A DNA stretch of 64,000 nt from DAHUYF01 sp963789275 (GTDB taxonomy: Bacteria > Pseudomonadota > Alphaproteobacteria > ATCC43930 > CGMCC-115725): the NCBI GenBank assembly GCA_963789275.1, contig CAWBKF010000004.1, positions 744,001-808,000 on the forward strand, in the 5' to 3' direction. A program made the translations under genes and the position numbers. Each line of letters starts with the position of its first letter. Position 1 is the stretch's first letter. The notes under the pieces were generated by a model that saw only the letters and a program-made list of their open reading frames with translations, searched no databases and was not told the DNA's origin. This document shows, piece by piece, positions 10,274 to 19,490 of the stretch.

Positions 10274-10533
10274 CTCACAGCTCCTGTCGAGACGCCCCAC
10301 TTGCTCCTCCATCCCTCGATGAAATCCGCCATCGACCATGGGTAGTGCGAAGTTCCGGCTGCTTGCTTCATTGTCGCCCCGGAGTTAATCCAGTTTCCTG
10401 ACGACAGGATCGGTGGTTGAGCAGCGCCAATGAAGTAATGAATTGTGAGGTTTTGTAACAGTCTGTGTCAGTCCTATAGGGTTAGATGGCTTAACCTCCC
10501 CTTCATCAAGCGCTGCCATGCTGCGCGCCGCCC

Positions 10534-10710
10534 ATGGGTCCGCCATCGCCACCCCTCCCGCTTACCGCCGCCAACCTCGCCGTGTTGCAAGCGCGTCAGG
10601 CGCCGCAGACGCCGAGCAACGCCGAGGCGAAAGCCGCGCCGGATCAGGCTCGTCCCGGAGCGCCGCCTGGCGCCAGCGGCCGCGGCCGGCTGATCGACAT
10701 ACTGGCGTAA
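10534..10710 (+). CDS. Small hypothetical protein, Pro/Ala-rich
   Basis: A 58-aa frame, MGPPSPPLPLTAANLAVLQA followed by RQAPQTPSNAEAKAAPD and ending RGRLIDILA. It has no membrane segment or known domain. The LTAANLAVLQARQ helix and RGRLIDILA end look like real coding sequence, and codon bias favours this frame over the two others open here. No clear ribosome site was seen. It sits between the LuxR-type gene and the heptad repeat preceding the SDR gene. Function unknown. Confidence 0.4.
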   Translation: MGPPSPPLPLTAANLAVLQARQAPQTPSNAEAKAAPDQARPGAPPGASGRGRLIDILA

Positions 10711-10734
10711 GTCGCCGGCAGAGGCCGGCGGTCA

Positions 10735-10803
10735 TCAGTTAACAGTTATCAGTTGTCAGTCATTGCCGCGACTGATAACTGACGACTGATAACTGATAAC
10801 TCA
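10735..10803. repeat. Fold-back array of 7-base repeats (TCAGTTA/TCAGTTG family)
   Basis: Left arm: tandem CAGTTA-ACAGTTATCAGTTG-type units; right arm: the same units inverted (ACTGATA, ACTGACG, ACTGATAACTGATAACT), around a short 'cattgccgcg' centre. The whole block could form a long imperfect hairpin. It ends about 13 bases before the SDR start and just before its ribosome site (GGGGGAGA). A second block of the same family is at 53030-53121. Confidence 0.75.
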
Positions 10804-10815
10804 CGGGGGAGAACC

Positions 10816-11578
10816 ATGCGTCTCGAGGGCAAAATCGCGGTGGTCACCGGTGCGGGCTCGGGCTTCGGCGAGGGCATTGCCAAGCGCTTCGCCGAGGAAG
10901 GCGCCAAGCTGGTGGTGAACGACATCGACGATCGCGGTGGCGAGCGCGTCACGGCCGAGATCGACCGGGCTCACGGCCAGGGCAGCGCGATCTATGCGCG
11001 TGCCGACGTCTCGGACAACGCCGCGATGGAAGGCCTCGTCAAGCGCGCGCTGACGCGCTTCGGCCGCATCGACATCATGGTCAACAATGCCGGCACGACC
11101 CACAAGAACGGACCGATGCTGGGCGTCGAGGAGGCGATGTTCGACCGCGTCTTCGCGGTCAACGTCAAGTCGATCTATCTCGCGGCGCGGCATGTCGTGC
11201 CGGTAATGCGCAAGCAGGGCGGCGGCTCTATCCTCAACACCGCCTCGACCGCCGGATCTCCGCGCGCGCGCCGGGCTCGTCTGGTATTGCGGCTCGAAAG
11301 GCGCGGCGGTGATGCTGTCGAAGGCGATGGCGCAGGAGCTCGCGCCCGACAACATCCGCGTCAACGCGCTCTGTCCGGTGGCCGGCGATACGCCGCTGCT
11401 GCCGAGCTTCATGGGCGGCGACACGCCGGAGCTGCGCGCCAAATTCCTCGCCTCGATTCCGCTGGGCCGCTTCGCCACGCCGCGCGATGTCGCCAATGCC
11501 GCGCTCTACCTCGCCTCCGACGAAGGCGCGTTCATCACCGGTGTGGCGCTCGAGGTGGATGGCGGACGCTGCATCTGA
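10816..11578 (+). CDS. Short-chain dehydrogenase/reductase, FabG-like (frameshift near 11256-11275)
   Basis: A classical SDR, 253 aa after correction of one base, probably an NAD(P)H-dependent oxidoreductase of alcohols or 3-oxoacyl substrates. Seen: the Rossmann glycine motif VTGAGSGFGEGIA at residues 9-21, NNAG, the catalytic Ser in NTASTAG, the active-site YCGSK (Tyr-x3-Lys), and the C-terminal ITGVALEVDGGRCI. The frame changes between TASTAG and GLVWYCGSK. Removing one base from 'ggatctccgcgcgcgcgc' joins them (AGLRARAGLVWYCGSKG). The ribosome site is GGGGGAG before ATG 10816. Substrate unknown. Confidence 0.85.
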
Positions 11579-11946
11579 CCGAAGAGGGCGGGGGCGCTTT
11601 CCGCGCCGGCCGGCAGGGCTGATCGCCGGCGCTCGCGCGGGGCAACTTTTGGTTAGTGCGGCCTGCTCCGGAAGCGACCGGCAGGCGTGGCTGCGCTTCC
11701 CGGCGGCATCGTCGGCGGCGGGCCATGCGGCGCCTCAGCGACCATTTTTTCGCCGATACCCGCGCTGCGCGAGCTTCTGGCTCTATTCAATTCGCCGTGG
11801 ACGATGGGCGGTGAGAACCGTTCCTGCCGCCGCTGCCGTCGCTCATATCAGGGCCCGCGACAACCCCGACACGCAGTGTCGGCCGGCGCTCGGCAACCCC
11901 TGGGCGGGTGACCGCGATCAGGGATCGGGACGAAACGGTCGCGGCG
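11579..11946. other. Gene-free spacer between the SDR gene and purH
   Basis: About 370 bases between convergent genes. Open frames exist on both strands but show Arg/Pro-rich composition typical of shadow frames in GC-rich DNA, with no domain. No convincing terminator, repeat or RNA was recognised. Confidence 0.5.
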
Positions 11947-13533
11947 TCAATGCCGGAAATGCCGCATGCCGGTGAAGACCATGGCGATGCCGGCCCGGTC
12001 GGCGGCGGCGATCACCTCCGGGTCGCGCACGGAGCCGCCGGGCTGGATGACGGCGGTGGCGCCGGCGGCGATGGCGGCCTCGAGCCCGTCGGCATAGGGA
12101 AAGAAAGCGTCGGAGGCCACCACCGAGCCTTTCGCCGGGCTCTCGGCCAGGCCCGCGGCCTTGCCTGCCTCCGCCGCCTTCCAGGCGGCGATGCGCGCGC
12201 TGTCGACGCGGCTCATCTGACCGGCGCCGATACCGACCGTGGCGCCCGCCTTGGCATAGACGATGGCGTTCGACTTCACGTGCTTGGCGACGCGGAAGGC
12301 GAAGAGCAGGTCGGCGAGCTCGGCGTCGCCGGGCGGACGCCGGGTCACGACTTTGAGGTCGGCCGCCCCGACCCGCCCATTGTCGCGCGTCTGCAGCAGA
12401 TATCCCCCGGCGAGCGAGCGCAGCGTCATGCCGGGCGCGGCGGGATCGGGCATGCCGCCGGTGACGAGGAGTCGCAGCGCGGTCCGGCGCGCCAGCGCCG
12501 CCTGCGCCGCGGGCTCGATCGCCGGCGCGATCACCACTTCGACGAAGAGCTTGGCGATGGCCTCGGCGGTGGCGGCGTCAAGCGGGCGGTTGACGGCGAT
12601 GATGCCGCCATAGGCGCTGACGGGATCGCAGGCGAGCGCCTTGGCATAGGCCTCGCCGAGGCTGGGGCCGCAGGCGACGCCGCAGGGATTGGCGTGCTTG
12701 ATGATGGCCACCGCCGGCTCGGCGAATTCGGCGACGCATTCGATGGCGGCGTCGGTGTCGTTGAGGTTGTTGAAGGAGAGCTCCTTGCCCTGGAGCTGCT
12801 TGGCCGAGGCGACGCCCGGCCGGTGCTCGCCGCCGACATAGAATGCCGCCTGCTGGTGCGGGTTCTCGCCATAGCGCAGCCGCTCCTTGAGCCCCGCGGC
12901 CAGCGTCAGCAGCGCCGGAAAGGTCTCGCCGCGCTCGGCCGCGAACCAGCCGGCGATGGCGGCGTCATAGGCGGCGGTGCGGGCATAGGCGAGGCCGGCC
13001 AGCCGACGGCGCAGCGCCAGCGTCGTGGCGCCGTCATGGCGCGCCAGCTCCTCCAGCAGCGCGTCATACTCGGCGGGATCGGTGACCACCGCGACGTCCT
13101 CGTGGTTCTTCGCCGCGGCGCGGATCAAGGCGGGGCCGCCGATGTCGATGTTCTCGATGCACTCGTCGGGGGCCGCGCCGCGCGCGACCGTGGCGGCGAA
13201 GGGGTAGAGATTGACCACCAGCAGGTCGATCGGCCGGATGCCGTGCTCGGCCAGCGCCGCGACATGCGCGGCATCGCCGCGCCGCGCCAGCAGCCCGCCA
13301 TGGATCGCCGGATGCAAGGTCTTGACGCGGCCATCCAGCATCTCGGGAAAGCCGGTGACCCCGGCGACATCGGCGACCGCGAGCCCGGCTTCGGCCAGCG
13401 CCTTGGCGGTGCCGCCGGTGGAGACCAGCGCCACGCCGCGGTCGGCCAGCGCCCGGGCGAGCGCGACGAGGCCGGTCTTGTCGGAAACCGACAGAAGCGC
13501 CCGCGCGATCGGGCGAAGTTCAGCATCGGACAT
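11947..13533 (-). CDS. purH: Bifunctional AICAR transformylase/IMP cyclohydrolase
   Basis: PurH performs the last two steps of IMP synthesis. From ATG 13533 the protein is 528 aa, the standard length. The N-terminal cyclohydrolase (MGS-like) domain shows ALLSVSDKTGL, LVSTGGTAKALAEAGL and the GRVKTLHPAIHGGLLARR motif. The transformylase part has LRYGENPHQQAAFY, KELSFNNLNDTDAA and the catalytic KHANPCGVA, and ends SDAFFPYADGLE and IQPGGSVRDPEVIAAAD. An upstream in-frame start adds seven residues and is less likely. It is the last gene of the conserved rsmB-rpe-heparinase-purH order. Confidence 0.96.
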   Translation of the reverse strand: MSDAELRPIARALLSVSDKTGLVALARALADRGVALVSTGGTAKALAEAGLAVADVAGVTGFPEMLDGRVKTLHPAIHGGLLARRGDAAHVAALAEHGIRPIDLLVVNLYPFAATVARGAAPDECIENIDIGGPALIRAAAKNHEDVAVVTDPAEYDALLEELARHDGATTLALRRRLAGLAYARTAAYDAAIAGWFAAERGETFPALLTLAAGLKERLRYGENPHQQAAFYVGGEHRPGVASAKQLQGKELSFNNLNDTDAAIECVAEFAEPAVAIIKHANPCGVACGPSLGEAYAKALACDPVSAYGGIIAVNRPLDAATAEAIAKLFVEVVIAPAIEPAAQAALARRTALRLLVTGGMPDPAAPGMTLRSLAGGYLLQTRDNGRVGAADLKVVTRRPPGDAELADLLFAFRVAKHVKSNAIVYAKAGATVGIGAGQMSRVDSARIAAWKAAEAGKAAGLAESPAKGSVVASDAFFPYADGLEAAIAAGATAVIQPGGSVRDPEVIAAADRAGIAMVFTGMRHFRH

Positions 13534-13602
13534 CGGGAGCCCCGGCGGCGGCAAGGGCCAGGACGATAGGGCGCCGAGCCGCCGCGATCAAGCGCCCGAC
13601 GC

Positions 13603-15219
13603 CTATCCCTGCGGCTCCTCGTCGGGCGCGCGCCCGACGAGCCGCAGCGCCCATTTGACCGTGGCGCCGGCGGTGCCGACATGGCCGTCGAGCAGCAGCT
13701 GCTGAGATCTGCGCGGCTCGCCTTCGCCGAGATAGATGCTTTCGGCCAGGCTCATCACCGCGCCTTGCGCGCGCAGCCGCCAGCCGACGCCGCTGGCCAG
13801 CCGCAGCAGCGCGGTGCTGCCATCCTGGGCAAGCGACGCCTGCACCGCCGGATGAAGATGGAAGCGCAGCACGAAGCCCTGCCCGGCCGGGCCGTTGAGC
13901 CGGTCCTCGCCGCGCAAATCCTCGCCGTCGGCGGAGAGGAAAAGCTGCCGCTGATGGGTGAGGCCGAAGGCCGAGACGTAGCCGTCATGGCTTGCCGATA
14001 TCCACTGCGCGCCGTTCTCTTCGGCGCGCTCGCAGCGCACCCGGCCGGGCTTGCGGCCGAGCCCGTCATCTGCGCGGATCTCGGCGGAGTTGGTGTCGGC
14101 GACCACCAGGGTCGAATGCGCCGCGCTGGCCCGCGCCACCGTCCGCCATTGCGCATCGGGCCCGTGATAGGCGCCGCAATTGACGATGAGCCGCTCGCGC
14201 CCATGGCTCATCTCGAAGGACAAGGTGCCGGCATGGGCGTCACCGTCGAACCCCGGCGCGGGCGGGGCGCCGGTGTCGACCAGCACCAGGCTGCGCCCCG
14301 CCTGGAGCCGCTGGAATCCCACATGCGGCGCCGAATGCGGCGCGCGGCCCCTGGCCTCGGCCTGTGCCAGGACGCGCTCGACGATCTCTGCTGTCTCCTC
14401 CTCGGCGCCGTTGAACAGCGCCAGCGCGCCGTCGCCATGGCGGAAGAAGCGCAGCATCGGCGCGGCGCGATCGATGGCGGATTGGAGCGCCGGCGGCACT
14501 TCCGCCTGCCGCGCGACCAGCGCCGCGCGCGCGGCGATGAGCGCCTCGAGCGCCAGGAGCTGCGCGCGCGGGCTGCGCTCGACATGGCCGCCATCGGGCA
14601 GCAGCTGCGCCTCGGCCTCGCGCAGGAGCTGGCGCAGGCCGCGCTCGAGCTTGCCGGGATATCCCAGCGCAGCCGCGGCGACGACGAGGCCGGCGAGCGC
14701 CGTGAGCCGCCTGACGCCTGGCGCCTCGCGCCGGCCGACGCGGGAGAGATGGCGCATCTGGCGCGCGAGGCTGGCGCAAAGCCGCGTCGCGAGCGTCCGG
14801 TCCTCGCCGCCGCCGGCGAGGCGCGGCCAATTGGTGATCCAGGCGATGAGCCGTATGCCGACGACATCGGCGCGCCAGGCGACGGCATCCCAGCCGTCGC
14901 ACTGGTCCAGCCAGTCGGCGGCCCAGCCGCGGGCCCGCGCCCAGGCGGCGGCGTCGCCCAAGGCGGCGAGGTCGGCGAGCCAGGCGAAGCCGTGCAACTC
15001 CGCGAGGAAGGCCGGCCGCAACGCCGCCGTCCAGGGCGGCATGTCGGCCGCCACGCTCTCGCCGGCGAAGCGGAAGATGCCGGCCGTGAGCTCGGCGCCG
15101 CGCGCGGCATCGCCGGACCGGGTCGGGTCGAGAGTGAATTCGGGCTGGGTCGGGGCGGGGCCCCAGAGGCTCAGATGATAGAGCGCCGAGCCGTAGAGCA
15201 CGGACCGCGCCAGCGGCAT
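13603..15219 (-). CDS. Heparinase II/III-like protein
   Basis: A 538-aa alginate-lyase-fold protein, widely conserved next to purH in alphaproteobacteria. The N-terminal half is an alpha/alpha toroid (FAGESVAADMPPW, GWDAVAWRADVVGIRLIAWI). The C-terminal half is the heparinase II/III beta-sheet domain: FEMSHGRERLIVNCGAYHG, then ASAAHSTLVVADTNSAE with the conserved His. A true polysaccharide substrate has not been established for this group. The ATG (15219-15217) shares a base with the rpe stop (TGATG), so translation is coupled. The frame is open upstream through rpe in another reading, which is a shadow. Confidence 0.88.
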   Translation of the reverse strand: MPLARSVLYGSALYHLSLWGPAPTQPEFTLDPTRSGDAARGAELTAGIFRFAGESVAADMPPWTAALRPAFLAELHGFAWLADLAALGDAAAWARARGWAADWLDQCDGWDAVAWRADVVGIRLIAWITNWPRLAGGGEDRTLATRLCASLARQMRHLSRVGRREAPGVRRLTALAGLVVAAAALGYPGKLERGLRQLLREAEAQLLPDGGHVERSPRAQLLALEALIAARAALVARQAEVPPALQSAIDRAAPMLRFFRHGDGALALFNGAEEETAEIVERVLAQAEARGRAPHSAPHVGFQRLQAGRSLVLVDTGAPPAPGFDGDAHAGTLSFEMSHGRERLIVNCGAYHGPDAQWRTVARASAAHSTLVVADTNSAEIRADDGLGRKPGRVRCERAEENGAQWISASHDGYVSAFGLTHQRQLFLSADGEDLRGEDRLNGPAGQGFVLRFHLHPAVQASLAQDGSTALLRLASGVGWRLRAQGAVMSLAESIYLGEGEPRRSQQLLLDGHVGTAGATVKWALRLVGRAPDEEPQG

Positions 15220-15884
15220 CAGCTGCGGCCGCGCAGGCGCTGGATGTTGGCGGCATAGGCCGGCGCGCCGCCGGCGAAGCTGGCGGTGCCGGCGACCAGC
15301 ACGTCGGCGCCGGCGGCGACCGCCGCCGCCGCGGTCTCGGGGTTGATCCCGCCATCGACCTCGAGATCGATGGTGCGGCCCATGGCGTCGAGGCGCTTCC
15401 TCAGCGCCCGCAGCTTCTCGAGCTGGGAGTGGATGAAGCTCTGGCCGCCGAAGCCGGGATTGACGCTCATCACCAGCACGAGATCGATATCGCCGAGCAT
15501 CGGCTCGACCATCGCGATCGGCGTCGCCGGGTCGAGCGCGACGCCGGCTTTCTTGCCGTGCGATTTCACCATCTGCACGGTGCGGTGGAGATGCGGCCCC
15601 GCCTCGGGATGGACGGTGATGATGTCGGCGCCGGCGGCGGCGAAATCGGCGATGAAAAGATCGACCGGCGAGATCATGAGATGGACGTCGAACGGCAGCG
15701 GCGAATACGGCCGCAACGCCTTCACCACCACCGGACCGATGGTGAGGTTGGGCACGAAATGCCCGTCCATCACGTCGATATGAATGTAGTCGGCGCCCGC
15801 CGCGGTCATCGCGCGCACTTCCTCGCCGAGCCGCGCGAAATCGGCCGAGAGGATCGACGGTGCGATGCGAACCGCCTGCTGCAT
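15219..15884 (-). CDS. rpe: Ribulose-phosphate 3-epimerase
   Basis: Interconverts ribulose-5-phosphate and xylulose-5-phosphate in the pentose phosphate pathway. The protein is 221 aa, a (beta/alpha)8 barrel with the expected signatures: APSILSADFARLGEE at the start, DYIHIDVMDGHFVPNLTIGP carrying the metal-binding His and Asp, MSVNPGFGGQSF, and EVDGGINPETA. It overlaps the heparinase-like gene by one base and probably shares its transcript. Confidence 0.96.
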   Translation of the reverse strand: MQQAVRIAPSILSADFARLGEEVRAMTAAGADYIHIDVMDGHFVPNLTIGPVVVKALRPYSPLPFDVHLMISPVDLFIADFAAAGADIITVHPEAGPHLHRTVQMVKSHGKKAGVALDPATPIAMVEPMLGDIDLVLVMSVNPGFGGQSFIHSQLEKLRALRKRLDAMGRTIDLEVDGGINPETAAAAVAAGADVLVAGTASFAGGAPAYAANIQRLRGRS

Positions 15885-15953
15885 GCGGCTTGGTAACAGG
15901 GAACCGCGGGGGCCGCAAGCGCGCTTGGTCGTGGCCCGGCGCGGAAATCCCGA

Positions 15954-16241
15954 CTAATCGGTAATCGCCTGATAGACCAGCGCGTTGATCAGCTCGCGGT
16001 AGTGCCAGCGCACCGGCCCCGGCGAGTGCGCCATGAACACCACGGCGTGCTGCTCTTGCGGATCGGCCCACCAATTCGTGCCGCTGGCGCCAGGCCAGGA
16101 GAAATCACCGACCGAGCCCATCAGCCGGATGATCCCCGGCGTGCGGCGCACGGCAAGGCCAAGGCCGAACCCGTAATCGGCGCGGGTGGGACCGAAGGTC
16201 GAGTCCGGCGTCAGGCAAGCGAATGGACACGTCGAATGCAT
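15954..16241 (-). pseudogene. C-terminal fragment of a class C beta-lactamase-like serine hydrolase
   Basis: The 95-residue frame from TRADYGFGLGLAVRR to the end matches the C-terminal end of the penicillin-binding-protein-like/beta-lactamase superfamily (a YGFGLG strand, GDFSWPGASGTNWWADPQ, then VVFMAHSPG and a terminal helix). The catalytic SxxK and YxN parts should lie about 250 residues upstream, but the sequence above 16241 shows no such coding in any frame. It is therefore a 5'-deleted remnant. The first dozen residues (MHSTCPFACLTPDS) are probably not native. Confidence 0.7.
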
Positions 16242-16472
16242 CTGTCGATGCTAATTATTGCGAACGTAGGCATGGCCGGCGGCGGCTTTCAACCCGCGGT
16301 TCGCGTAGCCGCCGCCCGCCCCCTACTGACAGACGAAGGACGCGCGATCGGCTTCATTGATAAGCTGGCATGATCGTCGGCAACCACCTCGCCCAGGCGC
16401 CGATGACAGAGAGATCAGTCCGCTCATTTTCACGCAGGGCGGCGCGCGCTCTCGCCTGGGAGAGGGGCAAGC

Positions 16473-16670
16473 ATGCGCGGCGATCTTCATTTGGAGCAGG
16501 CGAAGCGTTGGCGGTTGAGAGCCCATGCGTGCCGCGCTTTGGGCGAACAGACACATGACGAGGCGGCCAAAGCATCTTTCGCGTGCATGGCCGAGACCTA
16601 TGACAGGTTGGCCAACGGGCTGGAGGAGCGCGCCGCGACACTGTGGGTCAAGCAATCGGACACGGGCTGA
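16473..16670 (+). CDS. Small helical hypothetical protein
   Basis: A 65-aa protein rich in Ala, Arg and Glu, predicted largely helical (LEQAKRWRLRAHACRALGEQ, then AKASFACMAETYDRLANGLE and ERA). It resembles a group of short alphaproteobacterial proteins with a 'RAExYRxLA...MAexYxxLA' pattern and no assigned function. A GAGAGGGG ribosome site lies 5 bases before the ATG. Confidence 0.6.
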   Translation: MRGDLHLEQAKRWRLRAHACRALGEQTHDEAAKASFACMAETYDRLANGLEERAATLWVKQSDTG

Positions 16671-16773
16671 GGACCGTCGCCACCTAAGCGCGCCATCGGC
16701 CGCAGCCGTGACGAAAACCACTCCGAGATGCCGACAGCTCTCAGCGCGCGGCTTCGGCGGCTGAGACTCGCGG

Positions 16774-18174
16774 CTAGCCGTTACGCAGCAACCGAGCGGC
16801 GTAGAACCCGTCGATGCCGTCAAGCTCCGCGAGATGGCTCGGCAGGGTGCGCAGATCACCGTCGGGCGTGACGCATTGGGCGAGGCCGCCGATCTCGGCG
16901 GGATCGATCGCCTTGCGCCGCACCGGCGCGCCGCGCGACAGCAGGCGCTGCACCTGCTGCACGCCTTCCTGCGGCTCGAGCGAGCAGGTGCAATAGACCA
17001 GCACCCCGCCCGGCGCGAGCATGTCGATCGCCGCGGCGATGAGCCGCTCCTGCACCGCGGCGAGGCGGGTCACGTCATCGGGCGATTTGAGATGCGGCAC
17101 GTCGGGATGCCGGCGGATCGCGCCCGTCGCGGTGCACGGCGCATCGAGCAGCACGTAGCGGGCGGGCTCGCTCGGCCGCCACGTCGCGGCGTCGGCGACC
17201 AAGCTCTCGACCGGCAGGCCGAGCCGCGCGAGATTGCTGTTGAGCCGCTCGAGCCGGCGCGGCGAGCGGTCGATGGCGGTGACGCGCGCACCCAACGCGG
17301 CAAGCTGCGCCGTCTTGCCGCCGGGGGCGGCGCAGAGATCGATGACGCGCTGACCGGCGATGGCGCCGAACAGCGTCGCCGGGATCGCCGCCGCGGCGTC
17401 CTGCACCCACCAGGCGCCCTCGCCATAGCCGGGGAGACTCATGATTGCGCCGCCGCCGGTGCGCCGCAGCGAGCCCGTCGGCAGCAGGATCGCGTCGAGC
17501 AGGGCGCGCCATTTCTCGACGTCCGCGCGCACGGTGAGATCGAGCGGTGCCTCCTTGAGGTGGGCCAGCGCGATGCCGCGCGCGCCGTCCTCGCCATAGG
17601 CCTGGCTCCAGGCGCGCCACAGCCAGTCCGGCGTGTTGAGGCGGGCCGTGTCTTGCTGGGCGACGAGTGCCGGCCCTTCCTGGCTCAGGCGGCGCAACAC
17701 GGCGTTGACCAGCCCCTTATGCGACAGGAACCCGCGGAGATCGGCGAGGTCGACGGTGGTGGCGACGGCGGCGTGGGGTGGGGTGCGCAGGAAGAGCAGC
17801 TGGGCGATGCCGAGCCGCAGCATGTCATGCACCATCGCGGCGCGCGGCGGTAGCGGCGTGTTGAGGCAATGCGCGATCAACGCGTCGATCTGGCCGAGCC
17901 GGCGCAGCACGGTGGCGACGAGGAGCCGCGCAAAAGCGCGGTCGCGGGGCGGCAGGCCGCCCATCTCCGGATTGTCCTCGATGGCGTCGTCGAGCGGGCG
18001 CTTGCGCCGCAGGACGGCGCCGATCAGGTCGATGGCTACGCTACGCGCCGTGGCCGGGGCGGTCTGGGTCGGGGCGGAATGTACTGCCACAGGATGCATA
18101 ACCCCAAGGTTCCGGGTGTCGGCTAACGTCATGGGGCGCCGATTGTTCCGGCCCGGCATCGGGTATCGCCTCAC
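16774..18174 (-). CDS. rsmB: 16S rRNA (cytosine-967-C5)-methyltransferase RsmB/Fmu-like
   Basis: A SAM-dependent RNA m5C methyltransferase with an N-terminal NusB-like domain (ARSVAIDLIGAVL, PPRDRAFARLLVATVLRRLG) and a C-terminal catalytic domain. Motif I reads VIDLCAAPGGKTAQLAALGA, motif IV is LLDAPCTATGAIRRHPD, and the catalytic cysteine is in YCTCSLEPQEG. The GTG at 18174 overlaps the htpX stop (GTGA), suggesting coupling and giving 466 aa. ATG 18132 or 18099 are alternatives, and the NusB-like fold begins only around residue 43, so the first 25 residues may not be made. Confidence 0.92.
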   Translation of the reverse strand: MRRYPMPGRNNRRPMTLADTRNLGVMHPVAVHSAPTQTAPATARSVAIDLIGAVLRRKRPLDDAIEDNPEMGGLPPRDRAFARLLVATVLRRLGQIDALIAHCLNTPLPPRAAMVHDMLRLGIAQLLFLRTPPHAAVATTVDLADLRGFLSHKGLVNAVLRRLSQEGPALVAQQDTARLNTPDWLWRAWSQAYGEDGARGIALAHLKEAPLDLTVRADVEKWRALLDAILLPTGSLRRTGGGAIMSLPGYGEGAWWVQDAAAAIPATLFGAIAGQRVIDLCAAPGGKTAQLAALGARVTAIDRSPRRLERLNSNLARLGLPVESLVADAATWRPSEPARYVLLDAPCTATGAIRRHPDVPHLKSPDDVTRLAAVQERLIAAAIDMLAPGGVLVYCTCSLEPQEGVQQVQRLLSRGAPVRRKAIDPAEIGGLAQCVTPDGDLRTLPSHLAELDGIDGFYAARLLRNG

Positions 18175-19076
18175 GCGATGCGGCGGACGCCCCAGGGGCC
18201 GCCCGGCGGCCGCGCGTCGCCGAGGCCGCGTGCCGCTGCCATCGCCTCGAGCCGGCGGATGCGCTCGGCGGTGGCGGGATGCGTGGCGAAGAGACCGGCG
18301 AGGCCCGCGCCGTGCAACGGGTTGATGATGAAGAGATGCGCGGTGGCGGGATTGCGCTCGGCGTCGGCCACCATCCGGCCGCGGGCCAGCGCCTCGATCT
18401 TGCCGAGCGCGGTGGCGAGCGCCTGCGGATCGCCGCTGATCTCGGCGCCGCGCCGGTCGGCCTCGTATTCGCGGGTGCGCGAGATCGCCATCTGCACCAG
18501 CGCCGCCGCGAGCGGCGCCAGCACCGCCACCAGCAGCGCGCCGGCCGTGCCGAGCGGCGCGTCGCGCTCGTCGCTGCGCGGCCCGAGGAAGAAGGCGAAA
18601 TTCGCCAGCATGCCGATGGCGCCGGCGACGGTGGCGGTGATCGTCATGGTCAGCGTGTCGCGATGGACGACATGCGACAGCTCATGGCCGATGACCGCGG
18701 CGATTTCCGCCTCGTCGAGCGCCTCGACCAAGCCGCGCGTGATCGCCACCGCGGCATGGGCGGGGTCGCGGCCGGTGGCAAACGCATTGGGTTGCGCGCT
18801 GTCGATGAGATAGAGCCGCGGCATCGGAATCGCGGCGCGCTCGGCGAGGTGGCCGACGATGTCGTAGAGCTGCGGCGCCTCGGCGCGCGCGATCGGCCGC
18901 GCGCCATAGGCGGCAAGCACCAGGCGGTCGGCATTCCAATAGGCGAAGAGATTGGTCGCGGCGGCGACAAGCAGCGCGATGAGCATGCCGGCGGCGCCGC
19001 CAATCAGCCAGCCCACGCCCATGAAAAGCGCGGTCAGGGCGGCAAGCAGGAGGCCGGTGCGGAAAAGATTGCTCAT
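18171..19076 (-). CDS. htpX: HtpX family membrane zinc metalloprotease
   Basis: HtpX is an inner-membrane protease that takes part in quality control of membrane proteins. From ATG 19076 the protein is 301 aa with two N-terminal membrane segments (LLLAALTALFMGVGWLIGG and the next), PNAFATGR, the zinc motif HELSHV near residue 130, two further hydrophobic segments and the third zinc ligand in SRTREYEADRRGAE. An upstream in-frame ATG adds 20 residues and is unlikely, since the family starts at MSNLFRT. Its stop overlaps the rsmB GTG. Confidence 0.95.
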   Translation of the reverse strand: MSNLFRTGLLLAALTALFMGVGWLIGGAAGMLIALLVAAATNLFAYWNADRLVLAAYGARPIARAEAPQLYDIVGHLAERAAIPMPRLYLIDSAQPNAFATGRDPAHAAVAITRGLVEALDEAEIAAVIGHELSHVVHRDTLTMTITATVAGAIGMLANFAFFLGPRSDERDAPLGTAGALLVAVLAPLAAALVQMAISRTREYEADRRGAEISGDPQALATALGKIEALARGRMVADAERNPATAHLFIINPLHGAGLAGLFATHPATAERIRRLEAMAAARGLGDARPPGGPWGVRRIA

Positions 19077-19174
19077 GGGCGCGATGTTCACAAAACCTGC
19101 TCCCGCATAGCTGGCGTGTGCGATCGCGATCGTCAAGCCTTGGCAAGCGCGGCGGCGGCGATCATATCTTTCCC

Positions 19175-19342
19175 ATGACCGACAGCGATCCCAAGCCTGA
19201 AGCCGGGAAACCGGCGGTGCCGGCGCAAAAACCCGGCACGGGCGAGGTTAAGCCGCCGCCGCGCGAGATCGGCGGCCCGAAAGGGCCGGAGCCCACCCGC
19301 TACGGCGATTGGGAGCAGAACGGCCGCTGCACCGATTTTTGA
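19175..19342 (+). CDS. DUF1674 protein (SDHAF4-like succinate dehydrogenase assembly factor)
   Basis: A 55-aa protein. The C-terminal motif GPKGPEPTRYGDWEQNGRCT with terminal DF is diagnostic for DUF1674/SDHAF4. The family helps maturation of the flavinated succinate dehydrogenase subunit in mitochondria, and bacterial members are inferred to act the same way. The N-terminal half is disordered (Lys/Pro-rich). It is divergent from htpX and convergent with the BI-1 gene; no sdh genes are in the window. Confidence 0.85.
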   Translation: MTDSDPKPEAGKPAVPAQKPGTGEVKPPPREIGGPKGPEPTRYGDWEQNGRCTDF

Positions 19343-19435
19343 TCGGCGCGCCCGCCGGCGAGGCGGCTCAGGGACGGGCGGCCGGGCCGCCCGCGGTGCG
19401 CGGTTCGGCGTGCGGCCAGGCCTCGCGCCAAAACG

Positions 19436-19467
19436 AAGCCGCCCGCGGCATGACCCGCGGGCGGCTT
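19436..19467. terminator. Bidirectional hairpin between DUF1674 and BI-1 genes
   Basis: AAGCCGCCCGCGG (19436-19448) pairs perfectly with CCGCGGGCGGCTT (19455-19467) around the loop 'catgac', between two convergent stops. A smaller palindrome GGGCGGC-cgg-GCCGCCC lies at about 19377-19393. Confidence 0.7.
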
Positions 19468-19490
19468 GCGCCAGACCGAGAAGCGGCGGC

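Noticed and set aside
13603..16074. Single 823-codon frame suggesting an extended heparinase-like protein
   Set aside because: The first ~285 codons are the wrong frame across rpe; the real start is ATG 15219, overlapping the rpe stop.
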